Shown one piece after another: positions 1 to 6,672 of a stretch of 18,113 bases of DNA; within the stretch, counting starts at the first letter, position 1, and every line of letters begins with the position of its first letter. Source of the DNA: Rhodocollybia butyracea (Eukaryota > Basidiomycota > Agaricomycetes > Agaricales > Omphalotaceae); the NCBI GenBank assembly GCA_015501585.1, contig JADNRY010001050.1, positions 1 to 18,113 of the forward strand, written 5' to 3'. The position numbers and the translations under genes were made by a program. A model generated the notes under the pieces. The model saw nothing but the letters and a program-made list of their open reading frames with translations. It was not told the origin of the DNA and made no database searches.

Positions 1-115
1 CAGTCAGCAATAAGTCAGGGGAGGTGTTGCATGCACTGGCTTTGAGAAACATTCATATGTTCCATGAGCTGTTTGTAGGATACGATAGCTATCAGTGGTC
101 TTGGAGGTAGTTCAT

Positions 116-271
116 ATGCTCAGAGCCAGCGCTGCAATGGTCGGTGCCGCAACAGGTTTCAATCCTCCAGTTCTGGTTCTCTTATGGTTGATGTTTCGAG
201 ATGTTTCCATATGGATTTTTGTCAGGAAGCGTATCAAGGAAACAAGTGCGCGGGAGCGCTTATCCGAGTAG
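116..271 (+). CDS. Weak small ORF, hydrophobic middle, unidentified
   Basis: An ATG at 116 opens 51 codons ending in TAG at 269-271. The predicted peptide has a hydrophobic middle (PPVLVLLWLM, then SIWIFV) followed by a basic tail (RKRIKETSARERL), so it reads like one membrane helix with a positively charged end. I recognise no family. It overlaps no other gene, and an open stretch in another frame (3-107) precedes it. Either could be the last exon of a gene that starts left of the window, or chance. I saw no clear intron linking the two frames. Confidence 0.2.
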   Translation: MLRASAAMVGAATGFNPPVLVLLWLMFRDVSIWIFVRKRIKETSARERLSE

Positions 272-284
272 TGGATCGACATCA

Positions 285-339
285 ATCAATTGCATTAATT
301 TAGACAATTGATCAATCAAACAATCTTATAAAGATTGTT
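285..339. repeat. Two adjacent inverted repeats (hairpins)
   Basis: ATCAATTG (285-292) pairs perfectly with CAATTGAT (305-312) across 12 nt. Immediately after, AACAATCTT (319-327) pairs perfectly with AAGATTGTT (331-339) across only 3 nt. They start a run of inverted repeats that continues to about 975. The DNA is AT-rich, so each one alone is weak evidence. Confidence 0.6.
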
Positions 340-380
340 AATCTCTGATTTGGAATTCTACGGAATCTACGGATTGTTCT

Positions 381-441
381 CGGGACCTTGCCAACGTCCC
401 GTAATCATGCACAAATGACTCTTCTCTTAGAAACGAGTCAT
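381..441. repeat. Two inverted repeats (hairpins)
   Basis: CGGGAC (381-386) pairs with GTCCCG (396-401) over a 9 nt loop, and ATGACTC (415-421) pairs with GAGTCAT (435-441) over 13 nt. Both stems are perfect. The motif GAGTCAT occurs again at 524-530. The first hairpin lies 6 bases inside the proposed LTR start at 375. Confidence 0.65.
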
Positions 442-556
442 ATCTATGCTTATCTAGTCATCTATAGTCAGTAGTTAAGTACCGACAATTATTTACTTGT
501 ATATAGTCATTATTACACATAACGAGTCATATTGGGGAACCGGGAACCTACCGAAA

Positions 557-571
557 CACTATGAAATAGTG
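557..571. repeat. Short hairpin, 6 bp stem and 3 nt loop
   Basis: CACTAT (557-562) is followed by GAA and ATAGTG (566-571), a perfect tight hairpin between the 381-441 pair and the array at 692-975. Confidence 0.5.
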
Positions 572-691
572 AGCTATTCGATTTCTGGTCCCCAGACTTC
601 TTATTTTGTAATCACCACTTCGTGAATATACACTCTGCATTCTGACTACTATCTTGAGAGCATTACCTTGAGAATACATCCAATAACTAGA

Positions 692-975
692 TACTTACTG
701 AGCAAATACCAGATAAGTACACTGTTTTGAAGCCTATATTGAGCACCATTCCAATATAGTGAATTTACCAGCATCCCTGACGAATTACTGAGCGTTTCCA
801 GTAATATTTACGACTCCCACATTTATCCTGTGAAGATTACTGAGCATATTCCAGTAATACTTACGACTCCATTACTGAGTGTTTCCAGTAATAACAACGA
901 CTTACAGCACTACTACTGAGTATTTCCAGTAGTACTCACGACCTATACCACTATTACTGAGCCTTTCCAGTAATA
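692..975. repeat. Array of seven hairpins with compensated stems
   Basis: Seven units start at 692, 734, 784, 836, 871, 911 and 952, spaced 35-52 bp. Each is a 7-9 bp stem closing an 8-10 nt loop that starts AGC or AGT and in six of seven ends TTC. The stems are TACTTACTG (paired with one bulged A), CTATATTG/CAATATAG, ATTACTG/CAGTAAT three times, TACTACTG/CAGTAGTA, and TATTACTG/CAGTAATA. Stem differences between units are matched on both sides, so pairing is kept while sequence changes. The spacers, often with ACTTACGACTCC, are also partly repeated. A TATA-like box lies about 95 bp downstream. Function unknown; it could be a structured RNA, a cruciform-forming element, or a set of palindromic protein-binding sites. 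Confidence 0.85.
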
Positions 976-1069
976 CTTACACCCAATAAACCCATATAAC
1001 AAGATTGTAGCCTACTCAGTATATATCAACCCTAAGGCTAATCTACTGCCTAGTAAACCCAGATCTGAG

Positions 1070-1078
1070 TATATAAAA
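1070..1078 (+). promoter_or_regulatory. TATA-like box
   Basis: TATATAAAA at 1070-1078 lies just after the hairpin array. No convincing gene follows, so if it is used it would more likely drive an LTR transcript than a protein gene. Confidence 0.35.
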
Positions 1079-1235
1079 TACAGTGTTGGCAAAGGAGACT
1101 CGTATCCGACTCTTCACAATTTTGAGGTCAAAATCTAATCTATTCCTCTCTGTGGTAGTGCTAGCTGCCCTACAGATAGGTAGTACTCCACTTCTCACAT
1201 TTACTATTACTTTACTTCCCGTTCACTTATGTGCT

Positions 1236-1265
1236 AGCTTACACTGTACTAGCTTACACTGTACT
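1236..1265. repeat. Perfect 15 bp tandem duplication
   Basis: AGCTTACACTGTACT occurs twice head to tail (1236-1250 and 1251-1265) with no mismatch, in pyrimidine-rich DNA. Its identity suggests a recent slippage event. Confidence 0.9.
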
Positions 1266-1300
1266 GCTTCATCCCCACTATTATATCACACTTGACTTAT

Positions 1301-2078
1301 GTTCTGTTTCGTCTCACTTCTGTTACGCACTATTATTTACTACTTATTTGGTCTTTACCACTTACTAATGTGCGCGTACTTTCTGTTTTACTGTGCTAGT
1401 GACTACCCTTTCCCCTCTTTAGGTACCCTAGGACCAGATCTTTGCTGGAATCATTTTATCTTACTTCAACGGCGAATTGGAATGTACCGTTTTCATGGCA
1501 AATAACCCATCTCAGCTGAGAGCTATCAGTAAAACAAGTAAATGGTTTTTGGGGGCTTTGTATGCAGTAAATGAGATGAATTCTTGCATTTCACCCACAA
1601 TAATCCCTGCCCAGTATGGACTGAGTGCAACAATCACAGAGCCAAATGTCTGGAGGTGCATATAAATAAACTACTCGAATGATTCATATCGGCTAGCTCC
1701 GAACCTTATTCTCTACTTTTTGAAGCACCCTCTCTTCCCAATACTGTGAATCCCTGCTAGTGGGATATTGGCGGTTTCAGTCTAGAGGCAGGGAGTGAGC
1801 ATAAACTACAGTTGAAGCCATTTTTGAAGCCATTTTGGCTTGCCTTGTGCAGTAGCTCCAAACCCCTGCCCTGAGCCCTCATAAGCGAATTTGTATGTCC
1901 TCAAAAAGCCACAGGAGTACTGAGAATGTGGGGAGACTACCGTATCAGCTGCTGCACCAACAAACAGATGGAGCTCTCCACCTCAAACAGCAAACAAAAC
2001 TACCGCTAGAAAGAAGGCAGCTTCATTGCTTTCTAAAGGAATATAGGCCCCACTTTCTGCCTAATAAAATTGCAGTAA
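1301..2078. other. No recognisable gene
   Basis: Short open frames occur here (for example 1477-1665 and 1895-2119), but none has recognisable motifs or splice structure, and the last runs straight into the MITE at 2079. The only local repeat is a doubled TTGAAGCCATTTT at 1812-1836. I see no further structure. Confidence 0.5.
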
Positions 2079-2125
2079 CACTGCCTGCAAATCAACATAA
2101 ATTTCTGTGGAAGTACTAAAATTAT

Positions 2126-2969
2126 TGTAAGGATCTAGGCGGAATCCTTTGAGCGTGGGTTACAAACCTGGAAACCAAAGTGCGGATATGCTCCGTACTG
2201 TCGTCGTTCAGCCGAACTGGGAAAGTTGGTTTGAGATGTGAAAGGATGTGAGTGTAGAACGGTTCCAAAGTGCCTATGGGATGTAAGACTTGTGTCGGGA
2301 TTGTCCAAGGGACTAATGTAAGGACGGCAGGTCCGTACAGGCAATAGAATGAACTCGGCGAGTAAGCCTAAGAGTAGATGAGTTTCCGACTCGAAGGGTA
2401 GGACCCACTAAGTGCAAGCAGCTTTGATAGCGATATGAGCAGAAGCGGAAGGTCAAGCGGTAGCTGACCTGATGCGGCGCAAACAGAGCGGAACCAAATA
2501 GATGATAGTAGATTGCAGAGGTTGTGAAAACGATGGAGTGAAGAAACAGAGTTAAAGAAACAGATAAAGTGAGAAACCGGAACACACAAGAGCACATGAG
2601 TCAAGGGGTTAAGCAATATTTCCAATCTACTGTACTTGACATGGTACGGAACTATTTAAAGGGTACTCAAGGACCGGAGTAGCGATAGGTAATAATCCAA
2701 GAGTAGAAAAGACAAGAATAGCCAAAAGAAGTACAAGGGATGAAAGACAATGATGGACATAAGCTGAAGCGGCGGGATGAGCATAAAGCATATGTATGAT
2801 TGTAAGAATGATGGAGAATGGATCGGCGGGATCATAGAAAGTGTACGGTGAAGGAAATAGTAAGACAGAAGCAAAGCGGAAGTGTATCAGAACCGGAAAT
2901 GCGGTGGGAGCAGATTATGTAACTGTAAGCGGGAAACGTCGGCAGTCGGTATATGCCTAGGGCATGACA
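2126..2969 (-). mobile_element. Solo LTR, 844 bp, inserted in a MITE
   Basis: The insert starts TGTAAGG and ends ATGACA, so it has the TG..CA ends of an LTR, and it is flanked by identical 5-bp copies ATTAT (2121-2125 and 2970-2974) that are one site in the intact MITE. No internal retrotransposon sequence is present, which fits loss by recombination between two LTRs. Each end carries a hairpin: AAGGAT/ATCCTT (2128-2147) and ATGCC/GGCAT (2953-2965). Read on the minus strand, a TTTAAATAG box near 2655 is followed by pyrimidine-rich DNA, which suggests the element points left. The short frames inside it show no gag or pol motif. Orientation is an inference; the boundaries are direct. Confidence 0.88.
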
Positions 2970-2988
2970 ATTATGTTAAACTTGTGTG

Positions 2989-3101
2989 CAGATAGTAAGA
3001 TTACAGTGGAGTTCGTAGCTACTCAGTTGTATTCACTCATGTTCTCTATGATTACTTCTCACTGAGGTTGGGGTCTTCCACCTCAACAGATAGTAAGATT
3101 A
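2989..3101. repeat. 15 bp direct repeats enclosing an 83 bp insert
   Basis: CAGATAGTAAGATTA occurs at 2989-3003 and again at 3087-3101. The 83 bp between them are absent from the intact MITE copy. The insert contains its own inverted repeat (TGAGGT at 3062-3067 and ACCTCA at 3080-3085). It may be a third nested insertion with a long target duplication, or a tandem duplication that has since diverged. Confidence 0.6.
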
Positions 3102-3183
3102 TGTTAAAATTCCATGAGGTTTCATACAAGTTTAACATAATCTTACTATTTCCGCCAAGGTTTATGATGATTTGCATGCAGTG

Positions 3184-3421
3184 TGGCGGCCTGAATGCTT
3201 CTGCAGGAATGCAAAGGAGGGCTGCAGGAAAGCAAGACAATTGCAAGGGAAGGAGGTTTAACTTTTAAGCAAGATGTACACCCTTTATATACTCGGAAAT
3301 ACCCTCTTGGGCAATCCTCATGCAAAAAACACACACAGCATGTTCATGTGACCTCCAGCTAACTTTCCTGTGGTACAAGTCACCAGTGGTCAAATAGTTG
3401 TTAAATTACTCAATCCTCAGA
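3184..3421. other. No recognisable gene
   Basis: This spacer lies between the right end of MITE copy 2 and the AATGATTGTC array. Short overlapping frames run on both strands here, but none has a recognisable domain. I looked here for a CACTACGGG-like left end to match the terminus at 3797 and did not find one. Confidence 0.5.
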
Positions 3422-3797
3422 AAATGATTGTCTTGGTAAACTACAACATTCCAAATGATTGTCTTTGATAGTAGGTCCTCTGAATGATTGTCTTAATTCT
3501 TGGTACTCTAAATGACTGTTTGCTCAAGGCAATCAAAATGATTGTCCTCAATAGGAGGCAATCTCACTGATTGTCTTGGGTTGGGCACTTTAAATGATTG
3601 TTTGCTCAAGACAATCATTTTGATTGTCCTTGAGAGTTGGCAATCCAAATGATTGTCTTAAACTGTGGGCATTCAAAATGATTGTTTGCTCAAGACAATC
3701 AAAATGAGTGTTTGGCAAAAAAACCATCTAAATGATTGTTTTTTCAAAAAATGATTGTCTCAGACAATCAAATTCATTGTTTTTCCTTCCCGTAGTG
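3422..3797. repeat. AATGATTGTC motif array ending in a CACTA-like terminus
   Basis: The core (A)ATGATTGTC or ATGATTGTTT appears about a dozen times at roughly 25-35 bp spacing, with inverted copies CAAGACAATC among them. Adjacent opposite copies form hairpins: AATGATTGT (3593-3601) with ACAATCATT (3611-3619), and TGATTGTCT (3752-3760) with AGACAATCA (3762-3770), the latter separated by a single base. The array ends at 3797 with CCTTCCCGTAGTG, which on the other strand reads CACTACGGGAAGG. That fits the end of a CACTA-like element whose subterminal motifs could bind its transposase. No left terminus is visible, so this is a one-ended or truncated element. Clustering is direct; the element type is inferred. 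Confidence 0.65.
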
Positions 3798-3798
3798 T

Positions 3799-4038
3799 TC
3801 CAGTGCCCAGTTTGGATTTGATCCAACCGCTACCACTTCAAACAAGAAAGGTGCACGATGTGCACTATGCATCAAAGCACTATGTCCTCATCGTTTCACT
3901 TGCGATGGACGTGGGAAACGTGAATACTATAAGTGCGGACATCCTCCGTTACGGCCAGGAGAGAGTATGCGCAGTATGTCTGAGAAAAGGATCTCAAAGC
4001 TTCTGGCTGCTCGTGCAGCTCAGACTGGATTACCTTAA
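3799..4038 (+). pseudogene. Cys/His-rich protein, C-terminal fragment, cut by a transposon end
   Basis: Frame 3799-4038 is open for 79 codons and starts immediately after the transposon-like terminus at 3797; the TAG of that terminus closes the frame on the left. The peptide contains RCALCIKALCPHRFTC, then DGRGKREYYKCGHPPLRPG, and ends with an Arg/Lys-rich helix (SEKRISKLLAARAAQTGLP). The pattern C-x2-C-x4-C-x-H-x3-C, followed by C-x-H, looks like a metal-binding module. There is no ATG in frame before this region, so it is probably a last exon whose upstream part has been lost or displaced. I do not recognise the family. An overlapping frame (3755-4054) has no such pattern and is probably a shadow. 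Confidence 0.55.
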
Positions 4039-4369
4039 GTACTTGGAAGAGTAGTCTACTTTCTTGATATCGGCGGCTTAGCCTGTCCGATTTAGATTAC
4101 ATAATCTAGTGCGGCAACATCTTCGGCAATTGCTCTGGAGTGTTTTCTTATCTCTGTTTTATGTTTAAACTGCACCAAATGCATTTTATTAGCGTTGTAA
4201 TCTATGCCTATGTATATAGTGTAGGTACAGATGTAAAGAACTGCAAAATTTTCATGCACAAGCTTAAATTACCTAAGCTAAGTGGCTGGGAAAATGGGCG
4301 CTTAATTGGCCAGGCTAAACGGGCCGACCTAAGTCGCAGACGTTACACACATCAATTTATTGATCATCA
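4039..4369. other. Spacer, possibly the 3' flank of the Cys-rich gene
   Basis: AT-rich DNA with no convincing coding sequence. It ends at the left terminus of the CACTA element. GATTACATAATC (4094-4105) is a small perfect palindrome. Confidence 0.4.
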
Positions 4370-4403
4370 CACTACGCAACTCAGACCGGGTTAAACCAAC
4401 CCG
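4370..4403 (+). repeat. CACTA element, left terminal inverted repeat
   Basis: A 34 bp imperfect terminal repeat matching 10066-10099 in inverted orientation at 27 of 34 positions. The shared blocks are CACTA, CTCAGAC, GGGTTAA and AACCCG. Base TCA precedes it. Confidence 0.88.
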
Positions 4404-4491
4404 AAAATTAACCTTGCTATCGGTTTACTTTCACTCTAGTGCCGGATTAGTTTAACCATGAGAACGGTGTAAATAACCTGTTTGTCATAGA

Positions 4492-4649
4492 CACTGCCTA
4501 CAAATCAACATATATTTTTGTGGAAGTAGTAAAATTATGTTAAACCTGTGTGAAGGTAGTAAGATTATGTTAAAATTGTATGAAACCTCATACAATTTTA
4601 ACATAATTTTACTATTTGCACCAATTTTTATGGTGATTTGCATTCAGTG
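4492..4649. mobile_element. CACTG-ended MITE, copy 1, intact, 158 bp
   Basis: The element starts CACTGCCTACAAATCAACAT and ends GATTTGCATTCAGTG, giving inverted ends (CACTGxxTxCAAATCA on both strands), and is flanked by AGA on both sides (4489-4491 and 4650-4652). A CACTG terminus with a 3-bp duplication fits the CACTA superfamily. The middle is a near-perfect palindrome: TTATGTTAAAATTGTATGA is answered across AACC by TCATACAATTTTAACATAA. A 30 bp unit, GTAGTAA(A/G)ATTATGTTAAA, is doubled in the left half. It has no coding capacity. Its ends differ from those of the host CACTA element, so it was probably moved by a different transposase. Confidence 0.9.
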
Positions 4650-5052
4650 AGAGTGATTTTAACCCAATATATGTCGTTTTAATCCGGTTTTCGGTGTGCG
4701 TTGTTTACCCGAATTCACTTGTGAACAGGTAGATTTGACTTGCTTGATTAACTCGCAGAAAGGTTGAAAACAGTAGTGATTTTATTGAAAGATAATGTAT
4801 AGATGGTACAAAGAAATTCTGCTTGATAATTGAGAAGAAATGAGTGGCCCGTTGCGTGTATTGGGCTCACACTACCATGCAGCGTGAATCTAGAGTCATG
4901 AAATAAGTGAATGTCGTTCCCAAAGAGTGCAAAAACTCACCAAAATTCTCCCTGGTCCTGCTCGTCATCATACGGTGGCCAGATGGACCAGCCACAGCAT
5001 TACTATTGCCTCCAAGTCCAACAAGGTCCTCATCGCCAGAGGGGTCTTCAAA

Positions 5053-6426
5053 TCATTCGTTGCCTTCACCATCGGATACATACGCAGGTTGGGGACCACT
5101 GAAGCGTCGGCTGTTCTTGAACTTGCATCCAGATACCACAGCCTTACTGAGTCGTGTTTGATATTTGCACTGATTTTTGATGTACTGCTTCAGTGCTTCT
5201 CGTGTCGCCCAATATCCCGGAAAGCGATTCTTGCCAAAGTATGGGAGATCAACTGCAGTCTAGGATGTTGTATTTAGTATGACTGGGATAATAGTCTACA
5301 AGTTGCTTACCTTTCGACAAACCAAACTAATTATTTCAGGATCTTGCTGTCTGTATGTCTTGCTGAGGTCAACGCGCGCCAGAACTGCATTGGAACGAAC
5401 ACGGGACTTGAATATAAGTAGAAGAGAGCTTGAGTGTGAGAACAAACGCGAACCATGTGACTTAGGAGAAAGCACGCGTATTCATCGTTGTTCTGTTCCA
5501 AATCCACTGCATCCTGGAGGCAGAAGCCATGCTTACCATCTCCGGCTTCTCCTTGAGGACAATCAATAACCTCGACAGGCTGATTATTGACCGTGACTTG
5601 ACCCTCCAAATCCTTCGCAGTAAGCAGAGGAGCGTGGGTGGCTGCTGGTGTTTCTGTTTGCGGTGGCCATTCCTGATGAGCTGGGCAAGAAGCGGTGAAA
5701 TCAGAATTTTGTACAAGGTGAGCAAACATGAAGTACCTCTGTGATGAGCTCTAACTGGGGGCCATTGAGCAGGTTTCGTAGGCGTAGACTGAACTCGCTG
5801 GCCGATGCTTTCTGCTGTAGGACTGGTGGTGGTACCAGTGACAGGTGGGTGAGTGGCGTGTTGCTCTGCCATGGCCTTGAGCTTATCTAGAGCACTCAGG
5901 TAAATTATACGCATCCAAATATTCAAAATATAGATACCAACCTTCAACTTCTTTCATCATTTGCTCATGTTCAGCATTCAAGTCAACTGGACCATTGGTT
6001 GGCGTGACATCGTCCAGGGGCACCCGGGTTGCCTTGTCTCTGCCCGAGGTTGCTGGCACCTTCACTTTCAGTTTGATGCCTATTCAATGTAGTGAGAATG
6101 GTAAAGAGAACACTTGTGAGTACGTACCAGTCTTCTTTGACCTTTTATCTGGCTGATCTTCCACTTCGGCTTTGGAGCAAATGCAATAAGAAGGTATGAA
6201 CTGGGAAGCATTAATTATGGGTACATACCCGCGTTGCTTCTCTTTCGTTTCTTTTGTTGACTGTCGGATTTGTTTTCAGTTGCGGCAGCGTTATCAACCT
6301 TAACTGGGACTAGCTTTGTTGTTAGTACAGGGTTCTGATGAAGGTAAGCACACCTTTTCGTGCTGGCTTGTTCTTTTTTGCTGAGGCTTGCTTTTCAATG
6401 GCAGGAGAGGATTGAGTAGACGACAT
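5053..6426 (-). CDS. Accessory gene of the CACTA element, eight exons
   Basis: On the minus strand an ATG at 6426 opens a gene that splices cleanly: exons 6354-6426, 6229-6309, 6128-6169, 5942-6079, 5737-5886, 5454-5680, 5311-5406 and 5053-5259. The seven introns are 44-59 bp, all GT..AG, several with CTAAC/CTAA branch points. The exons total 1014 nt (337 residues plus stop) without any interruption. The protein starts with a Ser/Lys-rich tail holding a likely nuclear signal (QQKKRKR), has a charged middle (NAEHEQMMKEVE, DKLKAMAEQH) and a Pro/Thr-rich linker. It ends with a better-ordered part containing ARVDLSKTYRQQDPEI, DLPYFGKNRFPGYWATREAL and KQYIKNQCKYQTRLSK. I do not recognise a named domain. 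Position inside the element, opposite tnp2, suggests a DNA-binding or accessory role like plant TnpA; that is inference. Past the TGA the frame stays open and acidic (SGDEDLVGLGG) and a further GT..AG intron could end it at 4867, so the TGA may be a mutation. Confidence 0.7.
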
Positions 6427-6672
6427 GATGGTGGTCGAAGTTGAACTTGGGCATCTTAGACTCGTTTATTATATACAGATTTTTGCTTCCGTCTCAAATG
6501 TGTTACAGATTTTATCAACAATTTTTCTCATCTTGTGACTGACGCTTTCGCGCGATGACTGACATGCACTATTGACGTGACTGGCCAATGCACGCTCTAG
6601 TCTGAACCACGTCCATGGGTCGCCCAACAAAGAAACCAACCCGCAAATCTCACAAAACCAACTTCATTAGAA
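6427..6672. promoter_or_regulatory. Shared region between the two divergent transposon genes
   Basis: This 246 bp gap separates the start codons of the minus-strand accessory gene and tnp2, so it must hold both promoters. TTATTATATACAG near 6458-6470 is a TATA-like stretch that could serve the leftward gene. An ATG at 6615 in another frame encodes a basic, AT-hook-like start (MGRPTKKPTRKSHKTNF) that runs into a stop at about 6702. It may be the original N-terminus of tnp2 before a one-base frameshift. Confidence 0.5.

Larger units (their letters stand above)
375..1300 (+). mobile_element. Possible LTR or LTR remnant; right end not found
   Basis: At 375 the sequence starts TGTTCT and runs at once into a hairpin (381-401), which is how many agaric LTRs begin and how both ends of the solo LTR at 2126-2969 look. 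About 700 bp further on there is a TATA-like box (1070-1078), followed by pyrimidine-rich DNA as in an R-U5 region. Against this, I cannot find a CA end or a matching target duplication (CGGAT precedes 375), and there is no primer-binding site or gag/pol coding sequence. The end given is only where the LTR-like composition fades. Confidence 0.25.
2079..3183. mobile_element. CACTG-ended MITE, copy 2, split by a solo LTR
   Basis: The left end (CACTGCCTGCAAATCAACAT, from 2079) matches the left end of the intact MITE at 4492, and the right end (GATTTGCATGCAGTG, to 3183) matches its right end. Between them, MITE sequence stops at 2125 and resumes at 2970, where an 844 bp LTR has inserted. The inner part (3087-3152) keeps the long palindrome, with TAGTAAGATTATGTTAAA answered by TTTAACATAATCTTACTA. 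It also carries an extra 83 bp between 15 bp direct repeats. The flanking bases are TAA on the left and TGG on the right, so no target duplication survives; the copy is older or has been rearranged. Confidence 0.8.

Noticed and set aside
692..975. CRISPR-like repeat array
   Set aside because: Repeat units are short, degenerate and themselves hairpins, spacers are partly repeated, and the DNA is fungal.
2313..2874. Three minus-strand reading frames (2313-2597, 2368-2625, 2656-2874)
   Set aside because: They lie inside the solo LTR, overlap each other and are simple Leu/Ser/Phe-rich translations of its pyrimidine-rich strand.
2076..3186. Target duplication around MITE copy 2
   Set aside because: TAA on the left and TGG on the right do not match; only copy 1 has a clear duplication.
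3422..3797. CRISPR-like or simple satellite array
   Set aside because: The motif occurs in both orientations at uneven spacing and ends at a transposon-like tip.
5250..5310. Frameshift in the accessory gene at the last intron
   Set aside because: Using the acceptor after CCTAG (exon starting at 5259) instead of the next AG keeps the frame and puts the branch site at a normal distance.
5279..5744. Plus-strand frames 5279-5569 and 5529-5744
   Set aside because: Antisense to exons 5-7 of the minus-strand accessory gene, which splice cleanly.
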